The translations under genes and the position numbers were made by a program. 42,525 nt of DNA, from the NCBI GenBank assembly GCA_031411495.1, contig JANOBD010000098.1, positions 1-42,525 of the forward strand. Direction: 5' to 3'. Under the pieces are notes generated by a model. The model ran no database searches. It saw only the letters and a program-made list of their open reading frames with translations, and had not been told where the DNA came from. The number at the start of each line of letters is the position of its first letter. Position 1 is the stretch's first letter. Shown in pieces: positions 24,154 to 31,957 of the stretch. Source of the DNA: JANOBD01 sp031411495. Its GTDB lineage: Bacteria > Planctomycetota > Phycisphaerae > Tepidisphaerales > Tepidisphaeraceae.

Positions 24154-24184
24154 ACGCGTGCGAATCGATTCAGGTTGACGGCCT

Positions 24185-24955
24185 TCATTCCTCATGCTTC
24201 ATCTGGTGTTCGGTGAACGCCAGCGCGATGCCATACATCAGCAGGTCCGGCGAGATGGCATGGACGATCTCCCAGTCGGTGAACAGCGCCGCCGCATCGC
24301 CGCCGGTGGCGATCACTTCCGGCCAGTTGCCCATCTGTTCGGCCCAGCGTTCCGCCATGTTCTGCACGAGGCCGCGGACGGCGCCGCTGATGCCGTGCCG
24401 AATCGAATCGGTCGTGTCGGTGCCGAACGGGGTCGTCGGCGTTTCGAAAGTGATGTTGGGCAGCAGCGCGGTTCGTTCGTGCAGCGCTTCGATCATCGTC
24501 GAGACGCCTGGCAGGATCGCGCCGCCCACGAGCGCGCCTTCGTTGTTGCAGAGATTGACGGTGATGGCCGTCCCCGCATCGACGACGACGCACGCCTTCT
24601 TCAGTTGCTCATACGCCGCCGCCGTCACAAGGACGCGATCGATGCCGGTTTTTTTGGGCTCCGTGGTCGACACCGTGATCGGCAGGTCGATGTCGTCGCC
24701 GACCCAGTGGACGTCCTGACCGATCACTTCCTCGACGGCCTGCGTGAGGCTGTGGTTGATGCTGGGCACAACGGACGCCGCGACCACCTCGGCGGTCGCG
24801 CCGCCGAACTCCTTCCAGATGTCGGCGAGCATCGCCGGCCAGTCTTCGACGACGTCGGCGGGAAGGTGTCGCACGAGCTTTAGCTCGCCTGAGACAAACG
24901 CCGCAGCGTGGAGCCGGGTGTTCCCGATCGCGAGTACCAGCAGATTGATGTCCAT
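24185..24955 (-). CDS. coaX: Type III pantothenate kinase
   Basis: The start is set at the ATG at 24955 (MDINLLVLAIGNTRL), 256 residues, the family's usual length. A very long open frame runs on upstream but is only the antisense of the UDP-sugar pyrophosphorylase gene. The enzyme phosphorylates pantothenate in the first step of coenzyme A synthesis. Motifs seen are GNTR in the phosphate loop at 11-14, TGIDRVLVTAA with GIDR at 104-107, VDAGTA at 125-130 and GGAILPGVSTM at about 144-154. Oddity: the family's DxGNT Asp is Ala9 here (AIGNT). That residue is important for ATP/metal binding in characterised CoaX proteins, so activity or compensation deserves a check. Confidence 0.9.
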   Translation of the reverse strand: MDINLLVLAIGNTRLHAAAFVSGELKLVRHLPADVVEDWPAMLADIWKEFGGATAEVVAASVVPSINHSLTQAVEEVIGQDVHWVGDDIDLPITVSTTEPKKTGIDRVLVTAAAYEQLKKACVVVDAGTAITVNLCNNEGALVGGAILPGVSTMIEALHERTALLPNITFETPTTPFGTDTTDSIRHGISGAVRGLVQNMAERWAEQMGNWPEVIATGGDAAALFTDWEIVHAISPDLLMYGIALAFTEHQMKHEE

Positions 24956-25147
24956 GAATGGCGAGTATAGGCATCGATTCGCCTGCTTGAAGTGCTTCGA
25001 AGAGTTCCCCTGGAACGGAACTCGAAAGTTATCCGGACCTGCGCCGATCACCCCCAAGATTGGACGCGCTTGCGCGGCCGTGTCGATCAATCCCAGATAG
25101 CGCAACCGCGGCAAGGCCGCGCTGCGCGAGACGTCCGGAGGGCCTGA

Positions 25148-25516
25148 ATGAGTTCGCGTAAATCGAAGTTGGACCCGCTGGCGATGCAGATTTACGCGGC
25201 GATCCTCGGCGGGAGCCCGAGGGTCTCGAGGAACCCGCCGACTCAGTCCCGGCTGAAGGTGCAATTCGAGATGAAGCGGGAAGTGGTCTCGCCGTTCAAT
25301 TCCCCGACGCTGAAGCAGACGATCGAGCGTGCCGCAGCGGGTGCAGTGACCGCGCTGAACGATGCGGGCGATCGCCTGCGTCGCAGCCGGGCGCGGGTTC
25401 AGCCGCCCGCACCGATGCCGACTCGCGCGCCAATGGCAAGGCCAACGCCGATCGTATTGATTGGCGGATCGCGGTCGGGACAAAAATCTCCGCCAACCCG
25501 TTCCGCGGCCGCCTGA
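25148..25516 (+). CDS. Uncharacterised small protein
   Basis: A 122-residue frame with a good ribosome binding site (GGAGGG six bases before the ATG). The N-terminal half, MSSRKSKLDPLAMQIYAAILGG and later QFEMKREVVSPFNSPTLKQTIERAAAGAVTAL, reads like a compact helical protein. The C-terminal third is rich in Pro, Arg and Ala and probably disordered. There is no signal peptide or membrane segment, and I recognise no family. It lies between divergent coaX and the UDP-sugar pyrophosphorylase gene. Coding status is moderately supported. Confidence 0.5.
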   Translation: MSSRKSKLDPLAMQIYAAILGGSPRVSRNPPTQSRLKVQFEMKREVVSPFNSPTLKQTIERAAAGAVTALNDAGDRLRRSRARVQPPAPMPTRAPMARPTPIVLIGGSRSGQKSPPTRSAAA

Positions 25517-25603
25517 GCGCACCTTTCTGATTGACCAGACAGCGTCGCGCGATCGGCGATCCGCCCACTGGCAACGCGCCTCGAATCCGCTAATCTGGCG
25601 CGC

Positions 25604-27013
25604 ATGTCGATCCAAGCACTTCGGGCTACGCTTCAATCCATCGGCCAGTCTCAGGTTCTTCGCTTCTATGATTCGCTGCCGGAGGCGGGCAAGCAGAAGC
25701 TCGCCGCGCAGCTCGAACAGCTCGATCTGAAGCTGCTTCCCGAACTGATCGATGGATACGTGAAGAACAAGCCGCTGATCGAACTGCCGAAAGACATCAA
25801 GCCGGTCGAGATGTTGCCACGCCACGCCGACGCCGCACGCAAGGACTACTACGCCAAGGCCCTCGCGCGCGGGAACGAACTGCTCAAACACGGAAAGGTC
25901 GGCGCGTTTCTCGTCGCCGGCGGACAAGGCACGCGCCTCGGCTACGACGGTCCCAAGGGCGAGTTCCCCGTCACGCCGATCAAGAACAAGCCGCTCTTCC
26001 AGGTCTTCGCCGAACAGCTCCTTTCGCATTCGAAACGAGCCGGCAAGAACATCCCCTGGTACATCATGACCAGCGAAGCGAACGATGCCCGCACGCGCGA
26101 GTACTTCGCAAAGAACGGCTTCTACGGGTACCCGAAGGCCGATGTGTTCTTCTTCCAGCAAGGGATGATGCCGGCGTTCAACATGGACGGCACGCTGCTG
26201 CTGGAAACGAAAGACAGCCTCGCCCTTGCGGCAGACGGCCACGGCGGATCGCTGCGCGCCATCGACAAGACCGGTGCGCTCGCCGACATGAAAAAGCGCG
26301 GCGTCGAGCACCTCTCGTACTTCCAGGTCGACAACCCGATCGTCCACGTCATCGATCCGCTCTTCCTCGGCCTGCACGACCTCAGCGGCAGCGAGATGAG
26401 CAGCAAGACGATCCCCAAAGCCGGGCCGCTCGAGAAGGTCGGCAACTTCTGCGTTGGCGACGGCGTTCTGCAGGTGATCGAATATTCGGATCTGCCCGAA
26501 TCGCTCGCCACCAGGACAAACGCCGACGGCTCCCTCATGTTCAATGCCGGCTCGATCGCCATCCACGCACTGCGCGTGAGCTTCATCGAGCGCCTGAACG
26601 CGGGAGGCAAGCTCAAGCTGCCGTGGCACCGAGCGGAGAAGAAGGTCCCCTATGTCGACGCGAACGGGAACGCCGTAAAGCCCGAGAAGGCGAACGCGGT
26701 GAAGCTCGAACAGTTCGTGTTCGACGCGATCCCGATGGCGGCGAACGCGATCGTCTACACCACCGACCGAGCCGAGGAGTTCAGCCCGGTCAAGAACGCC
26801 GACGGCGCCGATTCGCCGGCCACCAGCAGGCGCGACCAGGTCCGGCGATTCGCGAGTTGGCTGAGCGCGGCCGGTGTCAGCGTTCCCATGAAGAACGGCG
26901 AGCCGGACTGCACGATCGAGATCAGCCCCCTCTACGCCGCGAGCGAATCGGACTTGGTCGCAAAACGACCAGGTTTCGCGATCGAGCCGGGTGCGACAAT
27001 CTACCTCGAGTGA
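25604..27013 (+). CDS. UDP-sugar pyrophosphorylase (eukaryote-type UAP1/UGP family)
   Basis: A 469-residue protein of the UDPGP family, which makes UDP-sugars from UTP and a sugar 1-phosphate. The nucleotide loop is VAGGQGTRLGYDGPKGEFPV at about 104-123. Further landmarks are MTSEANDARTREYF, FFQQGMMPAFNMDG, the uridine-site YFQVDNPIVHVIDPLFLG and GNFCVGDGVLQVIEYSDLPE. The pattern VGDGV...YSDLP with AGSIAIHAL is closest to UDP-N-acetylhexosamine pyrophosphorylases such as UAP1, not to bacterial GalU or GlmU. The exact sugar cannot be fixed without comparison; UDP-GlcNAc or UDP-GalNAc is most likely. It appears monocistronic. Confidence 0.88.
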   Translation: MSIQALRATLQSIGQSQVLRFYDSLPEAGKQKLAAQLEQLDLKLLPELIDGYVKNKPLIELPKDIKPVEMLPRHADAARKDYYAKALARGNELLKHGKVGAFLVAGGQGTRLGYDGPKGEFPVTPIKNKPLFQVFAEQLLSHSKRAGKNIPWYIMTSEANDARTREYFAKNGFYGYPKADVFFFQQGMMPAFNMDGTLLLETKDSLALAADGHGGSLRAIDKTGALADMKKRGVEHLSYFQVDNPIVHVIDPLFLGLHDLSGSEMSSKTIPKAGPLEKVGNFCVGDGVLQVIEYSDLPESLATRTNADGSLMFNAGSIAIHALRVSFIERLNAGGKLKLPWHRAEKKVPYVDANGNAVKPEKANAVKLEQFVFDAIPMAANAIVYTTDRAEEFSPVKNADGADSPATSRRDQVRRFASWLSAAGVSVPMKNGEPDCTIEISPLYAASESDLVAKRPGFAIEPGATIYLE

Positions 27014-27546
27014 GCCAATTTTTGGCGTCACCGCACCATTTCTGCCAACCGTTGCCGACCCGCTGTGAAGCTGGAGGGGTCGTTTCGCGCGCGGATGGGT
27101 AACGGTGGGTAATCCCGAGTACCGGCAACCGCCCCGTTTTGTATGCCCATTCGGGCAATCGCAAACCCCTTGGCAGATCGATTTCACCTCGAAGAAGTCC
27201 ATCACTATTCCCCGCCGCGCTGCGCGAAATCGCGAAGAAGGCGCAGCGCGCGCAGACGACGCGGATGAAGCGAGTTATCGGCGGATGGCAAGATCGTACA
27301 GGCATTTTCCTGCTAAGGTCCGACTGTGCCATTGCAAAATGTCATAGGTGGCATCAATCGCGCCAACCCTCCTAGGTTGAATCGGATCGCTCGGAATTAC
27401 CGGGCCGTCTGCCACATTTGGCCATTTGCCCATGAGGGCACGTGGTACAAATTATGTTGTCAGATAGTAGCCCGAGCTGCAGAACAGGCGAGCGAATTAG
27501 CGTTCGCCCGCTGCCGCAGGCAACTTAAGGAGAGAGAGAACAACTA
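27014..27546. other. 533-bp intergenic region with stem-loops before a PEP-CTERM gene
   Basis: No convincing gene. CGCGCTGCGC (27216-27225) and GCGCAGCGCG (27241-27250) form a perfect 10-bp stem with a 15-base loop. A locally AT-rich patch near 27446-27455 (TACAAATTAT) could hold a -10 element. A second stem, GGCGAGCG with CGTTCGCC (27486-27508), lies in what would be the 5' leader, just before the AAGGAGAG ribosome site of the next gene. Confidence 0.4.
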
Positions 27547-28275
27547 ATGAGCACTCAATACACCCGCGGCCTTGCTGCCGTCGCCCTCGCGATCGGCATC
27601 GCCGCCTCTGCGAATGCGGCGTCGATCAACTACGGCAATTTCTCGGTGGCCGGCGTGATCTTCGGCAATGTGACCGAATCCTCGGGCACTGACGCCGTCC
27701 CGCTTTACGGCCCCCCACACACCTTCGTGACCGGACTCGATTTTGATCCGGCGAGTTTCGTCGCCCATTCCGCCGGCGGCGGCGCGGACATCACCGACGG
27801 CCAGCTCAACCTCACCGTCTCAAACCTCGCCGGCATCCACTCGTTCTCCATCGCCGAGTCCGGCGACTACACGCTGGTCGGCACCGGCACCGTCGCCACC
27901 CAGGCCCTTGCCGGCGCGAACATCGCGATCAAAATCACCGAAATCGATGGCGTGGCTGTCACCCCGTTGACGGTCCCGACTTCGACCGCTTCGGTCGGCT
28001 TCAACCTGATTGCCAACCCCGGCCTGGTTCAGCCGTGGAGCCTGGGCGTCACGAGCAACATCGACGCCGCGCTCGCCAACATCACTCACCGCATCGGCGC
28101 GACCAAGATCGAAGTCGTTATCGATAACTCCCTCGTCGCCATCAGCGAGCCCGCCTCGGTCTCGTCGATCTCGAAAAAGGACTTCACGATCTCGATCCCC
28201 TATGTGCCGGAACCGACCACGCTTAGCGCCGGCCTCGCCGCCTTGAGTCTCGTCAGCCGCCGTCGCACCAAGTAA
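27547..28275 (+). CDS. Secreted PEP-CTERM protein
   Basis: A 242-residue protein. A signal peptide (RGLAAVALAIGIAASANA, cut near residue 24) leads into a beta-rich, Thr/Ser/Gly-rich body without cysteine or catalytic motifs. The C-terminus is a canonical PEP-CTERM tripartite signal: VPEP at 220-223, a hydrophobic stretch TTLSAGLAALSLVS and the basic end RRRTK. An exosortase would process it at the outer surface. AAGGAGAGAGAG upstream is a strong ribosome site. A strong intrinsic terminator follows 51 bases after the stop, so the gene is a single-gene unit. The role is probably surface or matrix-related; this is inference. Confidence 0.9.
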   Translation: MSTQYTRGLAAVALAIGIAASANAASINYGNFSVAGVIFGNVTESSGTDAVPLYGPPHTFVTGLDFDPASFVAHSAGGGADITDGQLNLTVSNLAGIHSFSIAESGDYTLVGTGTVATQALAGANIAIKITEIDGVAVTPLTVPTSTASVGFNLIANPGLVQPWSLGVTSNIDAALANITHRIGATKIEVVIDNSLVAISEPASVSSISKKDFTISIPYVPEPTTLSAGLAALSLVSRRRTK

Positions 28276-28325
28276 TCAGTCGCCTGACATCGGCGAGCTT
28301 AAAGTCTCGCTCGTCCCAAGCCCAA

Positions 28326-28357
28326 AACGCATCGCGCCCCGCGCGGTGCGTTTTTTT
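28326..28357 (+). terminator. Intrinsic terminator after the PEP-CTERM gene
   Basis: AACGCATCGCGC (28326-28337) pairs with GCGCGGTGCGTT (28341-28352) with one T-G wobble and a 3-base loop. The stem runs directly into TTTTTTTCTTTC. This is the clearest rho-independent terminator in the window. Confidence 0.9.
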
Positions 28358-28470
28358 CTTTCTGCGCCAGGAACATGAGGACGGACGCGAAAGCGCAACG
28401 CTTCGCCGCGCATGCGAAATGATGGGCCCGGTCAAATGCGTACAATGGCGCCACCTTTCGCGGAGGCACT

Positions 28471-30240
28471 TTGATCAAGCTCTCGGCCGCCCTTGCTCTG
28501 CTCGTCATGCTGAACACCGGATCGATCACCGTCGCCCAATCCAGCCAGCCCGTGGAACCTGAGCCCAGCCGCACCGCGTTCTCGCCGGATGCGAAGGTGA
28601 AGATCGCGCTCGTCGGCGACTCGACCGTCACCGAGCATGCCGGCTGGGGCGCGGGATTCCAGATTGCCCTCTCAGACGGCGCCCAGGCGGTCAACATCGC
28701 CAAGGGCGGACGAAGCTCGCTCAGCTACCGCACCGAAGGCTGGTGGGACAAGGCGCTGGCGCTGAAACCCGACTACATGCTCATCCAGTTCGGCCATAAC
28801 GATCAGCCCGGGAAAGGTCCCGAGCGCGAGACCGACCCCGCCACCACCTTCCCGCAGAACATGGCGCGCTACGTCGATGAGGCACGGGCCGCAGGCATCA
28901 AGCCGATCCTCGTCACGTCGCTCTCGCGCCGAGACTGGAAAGAAGACGGAAAGATCCACTCATCGCTCACGCCCTGGGTCGAGGCGACGCGGAAGGTCGC
29001 CAGGGAAAAGAACGTTCCGCTGATCGAGCTGTTCGATCGCTCGATCGACATCTACTATTCGCTCGGCGAAAAGGGCACCGAGCTGATCTCCGCGAAGAAC
29101 GCGACGGGCGGCGTCGACCACACGCACCTCAACGCCGTCGGCAGCGAATGCATCGGCACGATGGTGGCCGATGATCTGAAACGCGCGGTGCCTGAGCTCG
29201 ATGCGTATCTCCAAGGCTACAAGCAGCTGGCGATGAAGCAACAGGCCGCCGCCCAGACGACGCAGCCGGCGGCGCCCACGACCACCGCACCGGCTGTGCG
29301 GCATCCGTACACCATTACGCCGGAAACGCCTCCGGCGCATCTGGGCGAGAAGACCATCATCGTCGCGGCGGATGGCAGCGGCGCATTCACCTCCGTTCAG
29401 GCCGCGATCGACTCGACGCCCGAAAACAACCTCGACCGGGTGACGATCCGCCTCAAGCCCGGCATCTACTACGGCCCGGTGGTCATCCCACGCTCGCGGC
29501 CGAACCTCAGCTTCGTGGGCGACGATCGCGATACGACGATCCTCACGTACGCGCTCAATGTGAAAGACCCGATTCCGGAAAACGTCATCCCGAAGATGAA
29601 CGGCAACGGCGTCATCGTGCTCGGCAAGAACTTCCGCGCGAGCAATCTCACCTTCCGCAACACCTCCGGCGACCACGGCCAGGCGATGGCGCTGCGCATG
29701 CAGGCCGACCGCTGCGTGATCGAACACTGCAAACTCCTCGGCTGGCAGGACACGTTGCTCGTGCATTCGCAGCGGCAATACTTCAACGATTGCTACATCG
29801 AGGGACGAGTCGATTTCATCTACGGCGGGTCGACGGCCGTCTTCGAGAACTGCGAGATCAAGAGCAAGCAAGGCGGTTACGTCACCGCCGCCAGCACGCC
29901 GCAGGAAAATCCGTACGGCTACCTGTTCCTCAACTGCAGACTCACGAGCGACGACAACGTGCCGACATATCTCGGCCGGCCTTGGCGGCCGTTCGCGAGC
30001 GTGACGTACATCGGCTGCCAACTCGGCGCACACATTCGGCCCGAAGGCTGGCACAACTGGGGCAAGGCCGAGAACGAGAAGACCGCACGGTACGCCGAGT
30101 TCGGATGCACCGGGCCGGGCGCGGCGACGGATCGGCGCGTGCCGTGGGCGAAACATGGGACGATCGACGAGGCCAAGGAGATCACAGTGAAGGCAGTGCT
30201 GGCGGGAGAGGATGGATGGGATCCGAGTGTCGAGAAATGA
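28471..30240 (+). CDS. Secreted bifunctional pectin enzyme: SGNH rhamnogalacturonan acetylesterase fused to pectin methylesterase
   Basis: A 589-residue protein starting TTG with GGAGG five bases upstream. Residues 1-22 form a signal peptide. Residues about 43-250 are an SGNH/GDSL esterase of the rhamnogalacturonan acetylesterase (CE12) type, with the nucleophile in VGDSTVTE (Ser51), FGHNDQP at 108-113 and the catalytic DHTHLN at 216-221. A Gln/Ala/Thr/Pro linker spans about 255-280. Residues about 293-589 are a CE8 pectin methylesterase: GQAMALRMQ, QDTLLVH (Asp427), EGRVDFIYGG (Asp448) and GRPWR (Arg504). Both sites look complete, so the enzyme should strip acetyl and methyl groups from pectin outside the cell. 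No other pectin genes are adjacent. TACAAT at 28441-28446 may be its -10. Confidence 0.93.
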   Translation: MIKLSAALALLVMLNTGSITVAQSSQPVEPEPSRTAFSPDAKVKIALVGDSTVTEHAGWGAGFQIALSDGAQAVNIAKGGRSSLSYRTEGWWDKALALKPDYMLIQFGHNDQPGKGPERETDPATTFPQNMARYVDEARAAGIKPILVTSLSRRDWKEDGKIHSSLTPWVEATRKVAREKNVPLIELFDRSIDIYYSLGEKGTELISAKNATGGVDHTHLNAVGSECIGTMVADDLKRAVPELDAYLQGYKQLAMKQQAAAQTTQPAAPTTTAPAVRHPYTITPETPPAHLGEKTIIVAADGSGAFTSVQAAIDSTPENNLDRVTIRLKPGIYYGPVVIPRSRPNLSFVGDDRDTTILTYALNVKDPIPENVIPKMNGNGVIVLGKNFRASNLTFRNTSGDHGQAMALRMQADRCVIEHCKLLGWQDTLLVHSQRQYFNDCYIEGRVDFIYGGSTAVFENCEIKSKQGGYVTAASTPQENPYGYLFLNCRLTSDDNVPTYLGRPWRPFASVTYIGCQLGAHIRPEGWHNWGKAENEKTARYAEFGCTGPGAATDRRVPWAKHGTIDEAKEITVKAVLAGEDGWDPSVEK

Positions 30241-30259
30241 CTGCGCGTCAATGAAAGTT

Positions 30260-30302
30260 TGTCATTCAGAAGGAGCCTCGCTGAGGCTCGTTCTGGATGA
30301 CA
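30260..30302. terminator. 20-bp hairpin between convergent genes
   Basis: TGTCATTCAGAAGGAGCCTC (30260-30279) matches the inverse of 30283-30302 at 18 of 20 positions, with a 3-base loop. It lies 20 bases past the pectinesterase stop and 20 bases before the SDR stop, so it can serve transcripts from both sides. The GTCATTC...GGATGAC word recalls dispersed palindromes seen in other bacteria; a repeat family origin is possible. Confidence 0.65.
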
Positions 30303-30321
30303 GGAGAAAAACGCACGTGGA

Positions 30322-31164
30322 TCACGACCCCTTTCCGCCCGCTCGCGCCTGATGCGCCGCGATATCCCGGTACGACTTCCGCAACATCCGATCCGACATC
30401 CTCGGCATGAAACTCGCCAGCGCCAGCCCCCACCGCGACGGCCGCATCGGCCAGACTTCCGCTCGCGGCTTCTTCATGGCCTTCACGATCGACCGCGCCA
30501 CCGCATCGACGCTCTGCCGATAGAACGTCCGCGTCGGCGACTCGATGGACTTCTCGCTCAACTTCTCGGCCGCCTCGATGAACTCGGTAGCCGTGCCGAT
30601 GGGGTGAACGCTGGTGACCGCGATCCGCTCATCTGCCAGTTCGACGCGCGCCGCCTCGGCCAGCGAGAGCTGCGCCGCCTTCGTCGCGGCATAAGCACCG
30701 AAGAATGGCAATCCGCGCCGTGCGGCAGCGCTCGAGACGATCACGATCTGCCCGCGCCAGCGGTCGCGAACCTCGTTTTTGCGCAGGATCGGGACGGCAT
30801 GGCGGATGGGCTCGGTCGTGCCGAACACGTTGGTGTTGATGATCTGGTGAAGTTCCTCGGTCGTCATCTCGTCGACGCGCCGGACCAGGCCGTAGCCGGC
30901 GTTGCAGACGAGCGTGTCGATGTTGCCGAACTGCTCGACGGTTTCGTCGATGAGCATCTTGCAGTCATCCGGGCGCGAGACGTCGACTTGAAGACAGAGG
31001 TGGCTGCCGCCGAGCGCGTGGTTCAACGCTTCCAGCCGGTCGATGCGCCGCGCCGCGAGCGTAAGCCGGCAACCCTGCGCATGAAGCTGCTCGGCTAGTG
31101 CTTTGCCGATGCCGGCACTGGCGCCGGTGATGATGACGACGGAATTGCGGAGGTCGCGGGACAT
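30322..31164 (-). CDS. Short-chain dehydrogenase/reductase
   Basis: A 280-residue classical SDR. The cofactor loop TGASAGIG is at 13-20, CNAGYG at about 88-93, catalytic Ser144/145 in VIVSSAAARRG, and Tyr158 and Lys162 in AYAATKAA. The AARR after the second strand suggests NADP(H). A C-terminal extension, MKKPRAEVWPMRPSRWGLALASFMPRMSDRMLRKSY, is typical of the YqjQ/DltE-like group. The substrate is unknown. The gene diverges from riboflavin synthase (60 bp gap) and converges on the pectinesterase gene. Confidence 0.9.
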   Translation of the reverse strand: MSRDLRNSVVIITGASAGIGKALAEQLHAQGCRLTLAARRIDRLEALNHALGGSHLCLQVDVSRPDDCKMLIDETVEQFGNIDTLVCNAGYGLVRRVDEMTTEELHQIINTNVFGTTEPIRHAVPILRKNEVRDRWRGQIVIVSSAAARRGLPFFGAYAATKAAQLSLAEAARVELADERIAVTSVHPIGTATEFIEAAEKLSEKSIESPTRTFYRQSVDAVARSIVKAMKKPRAEVWPMRPSRWGLALASFMPRMSDRMLRKSYRDIAAHQARAGGKGS

Positions 31165-31224
31165 CTGCGTGCGATCCTAAGTCGGGAGTTGACTTTGTCA
31201 CGCGATCGGCGATCAATCACTGCT

Positions 31225-31833
31225 GTGTTCACAGGAATTGTTGAACGTTCGCTTCCGGTTCTCGCAGTCGACAAGACGGCGGCGGGCATCCGCATCCTCC
31301 TTCCCAGCGAATGGACGGATGTGAAGCACGGCGAGAGCATCGCCGTCAACGGCGTGTGCCTCACCGTTGCGGAAATGATTGACGCTAAGACCGGCGCGGC
31401 CCTGGCGTTCGACGCGATTCCCGAAACGCTCGCCAAGACGAATCTGCGCCTGCTCCAGCGGGGCGATGAAGTGCACGTCGAGCGTTCGCTGCGGGTCGGC
31501 GACCGCCTGGACGGCCACATGGTTCAGGGGCATGTCGACGGGACGGCGAAGATCATCCGTCAATCAAGATCTAAGAATGACTGGCGCATCGGTATCGAAC
31601 TTCCCTCACTCCTCGCGAAATATTTCACGCCCAAAGGTTCGATAACGCTCGACGGCGTGAGCCTGACGATTGCCGAACTTACCGATCAGTCGTTCGAAGT
31701 TGCCCTGATTCCGACGACGCTGCAGATCACCCGGCTGGGCCAACGCCCGATCGGGTGGCCGTTGAACGTGGAGTGTGACATGATGGCGAAGGCGGTAGTG
31801 AGGTTTCTGGAACTGCGCGAGAATGCGAAATGA
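31225..31833 (+). CDS. ribE: Riboflavin synthase (alpha chain)
   Basis: The start is set at the GTG at 31225 so that the protein begins with the near-invariant MFTGIVE; an open frame 12 codons longer exists but lacks support. The 202 residues hold two homologous lumazine-binding barrels, with NGVCLTV in the first, LDGHMVQGHVDG at the junction and LDGVSLTIAEL in the second. The enzyme converts two 6,7-dimethyl-8-ribityllumazine molecules to riboflavin. No FMN riboswitch was recognised upstream. Its last codons (ENAK) and TGA lie in the left arm of a palindromic repeat. Confidence 0.94.
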   Translation: MFTGIVERSLPVLAVDKTAAGIRILLPSEWTDVKHGESIAVNGVCLTVAEMIDAKTGAALAFDAIPETLAKTNLRLLQRGDEVHVERSLRVGDRLDGHMVQGHVDGTAKIIRQSRSKNDWRIGIELPSLLAKYFTPKGSITLDGVSLTIAELTDQSFEVALIPTTLQITRLGQRPIGWPLNVECDMMAKAVVRFLELRENAK

Positions 31834-31925
31834 TTAATGTGAAGTGCGAAATGAGTAAAGGTGGATCAACGCCAGCCGACGTTGTCGTCCGTCATTTCTC
31901 ATTTCGCATTTCGCATTTCGCATTC
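31821..31925. repeat. Inverted repeat of AATGCGAAATG words
   Basis: The left arm (31821-31860) contains GAATGCGAAATGA and GTGCGAAATGAG. The right arm, read in inverse from 31925, contains GAATGCGAAATG followed by further GCGAAATG copies and GAGAAATGAC. The central 30 bases are not repetitive. It occupies nearly all of the gap between ribE and pdxA and provides the ribE stop codon. The right side continues as a CATCCCTC-type direct repeat up to the pdxA start. Confidence 0.65.
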
Positions 31926-31957
31926 ATCCCTCATCCCTCTTCCTTCATCCTTACGAA

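Noticed and set aside
24956..27205. Very long minus-strand open frame continuing upstream of coaX (about 1,000 codons in all)
   Set aside because: Only the last 256 codons match pantothenate kinase. The rest is the antisense of the well-recognised UDP-sugar pyrophosphorylase gene and has no domain of its own.
28960..30156. Long minus-strand frame opposite the pectin esterase gene
   Set aside because: Antisense shadow of two clearly conserved catalytic domains.
31189..31224. ATG/TTG-region start 12 codons upstream for riboflavin synthase
   Set aside because: The family begins almost invariably at FTGIVE; the GTG at 31225 reproduces that N-terminus.
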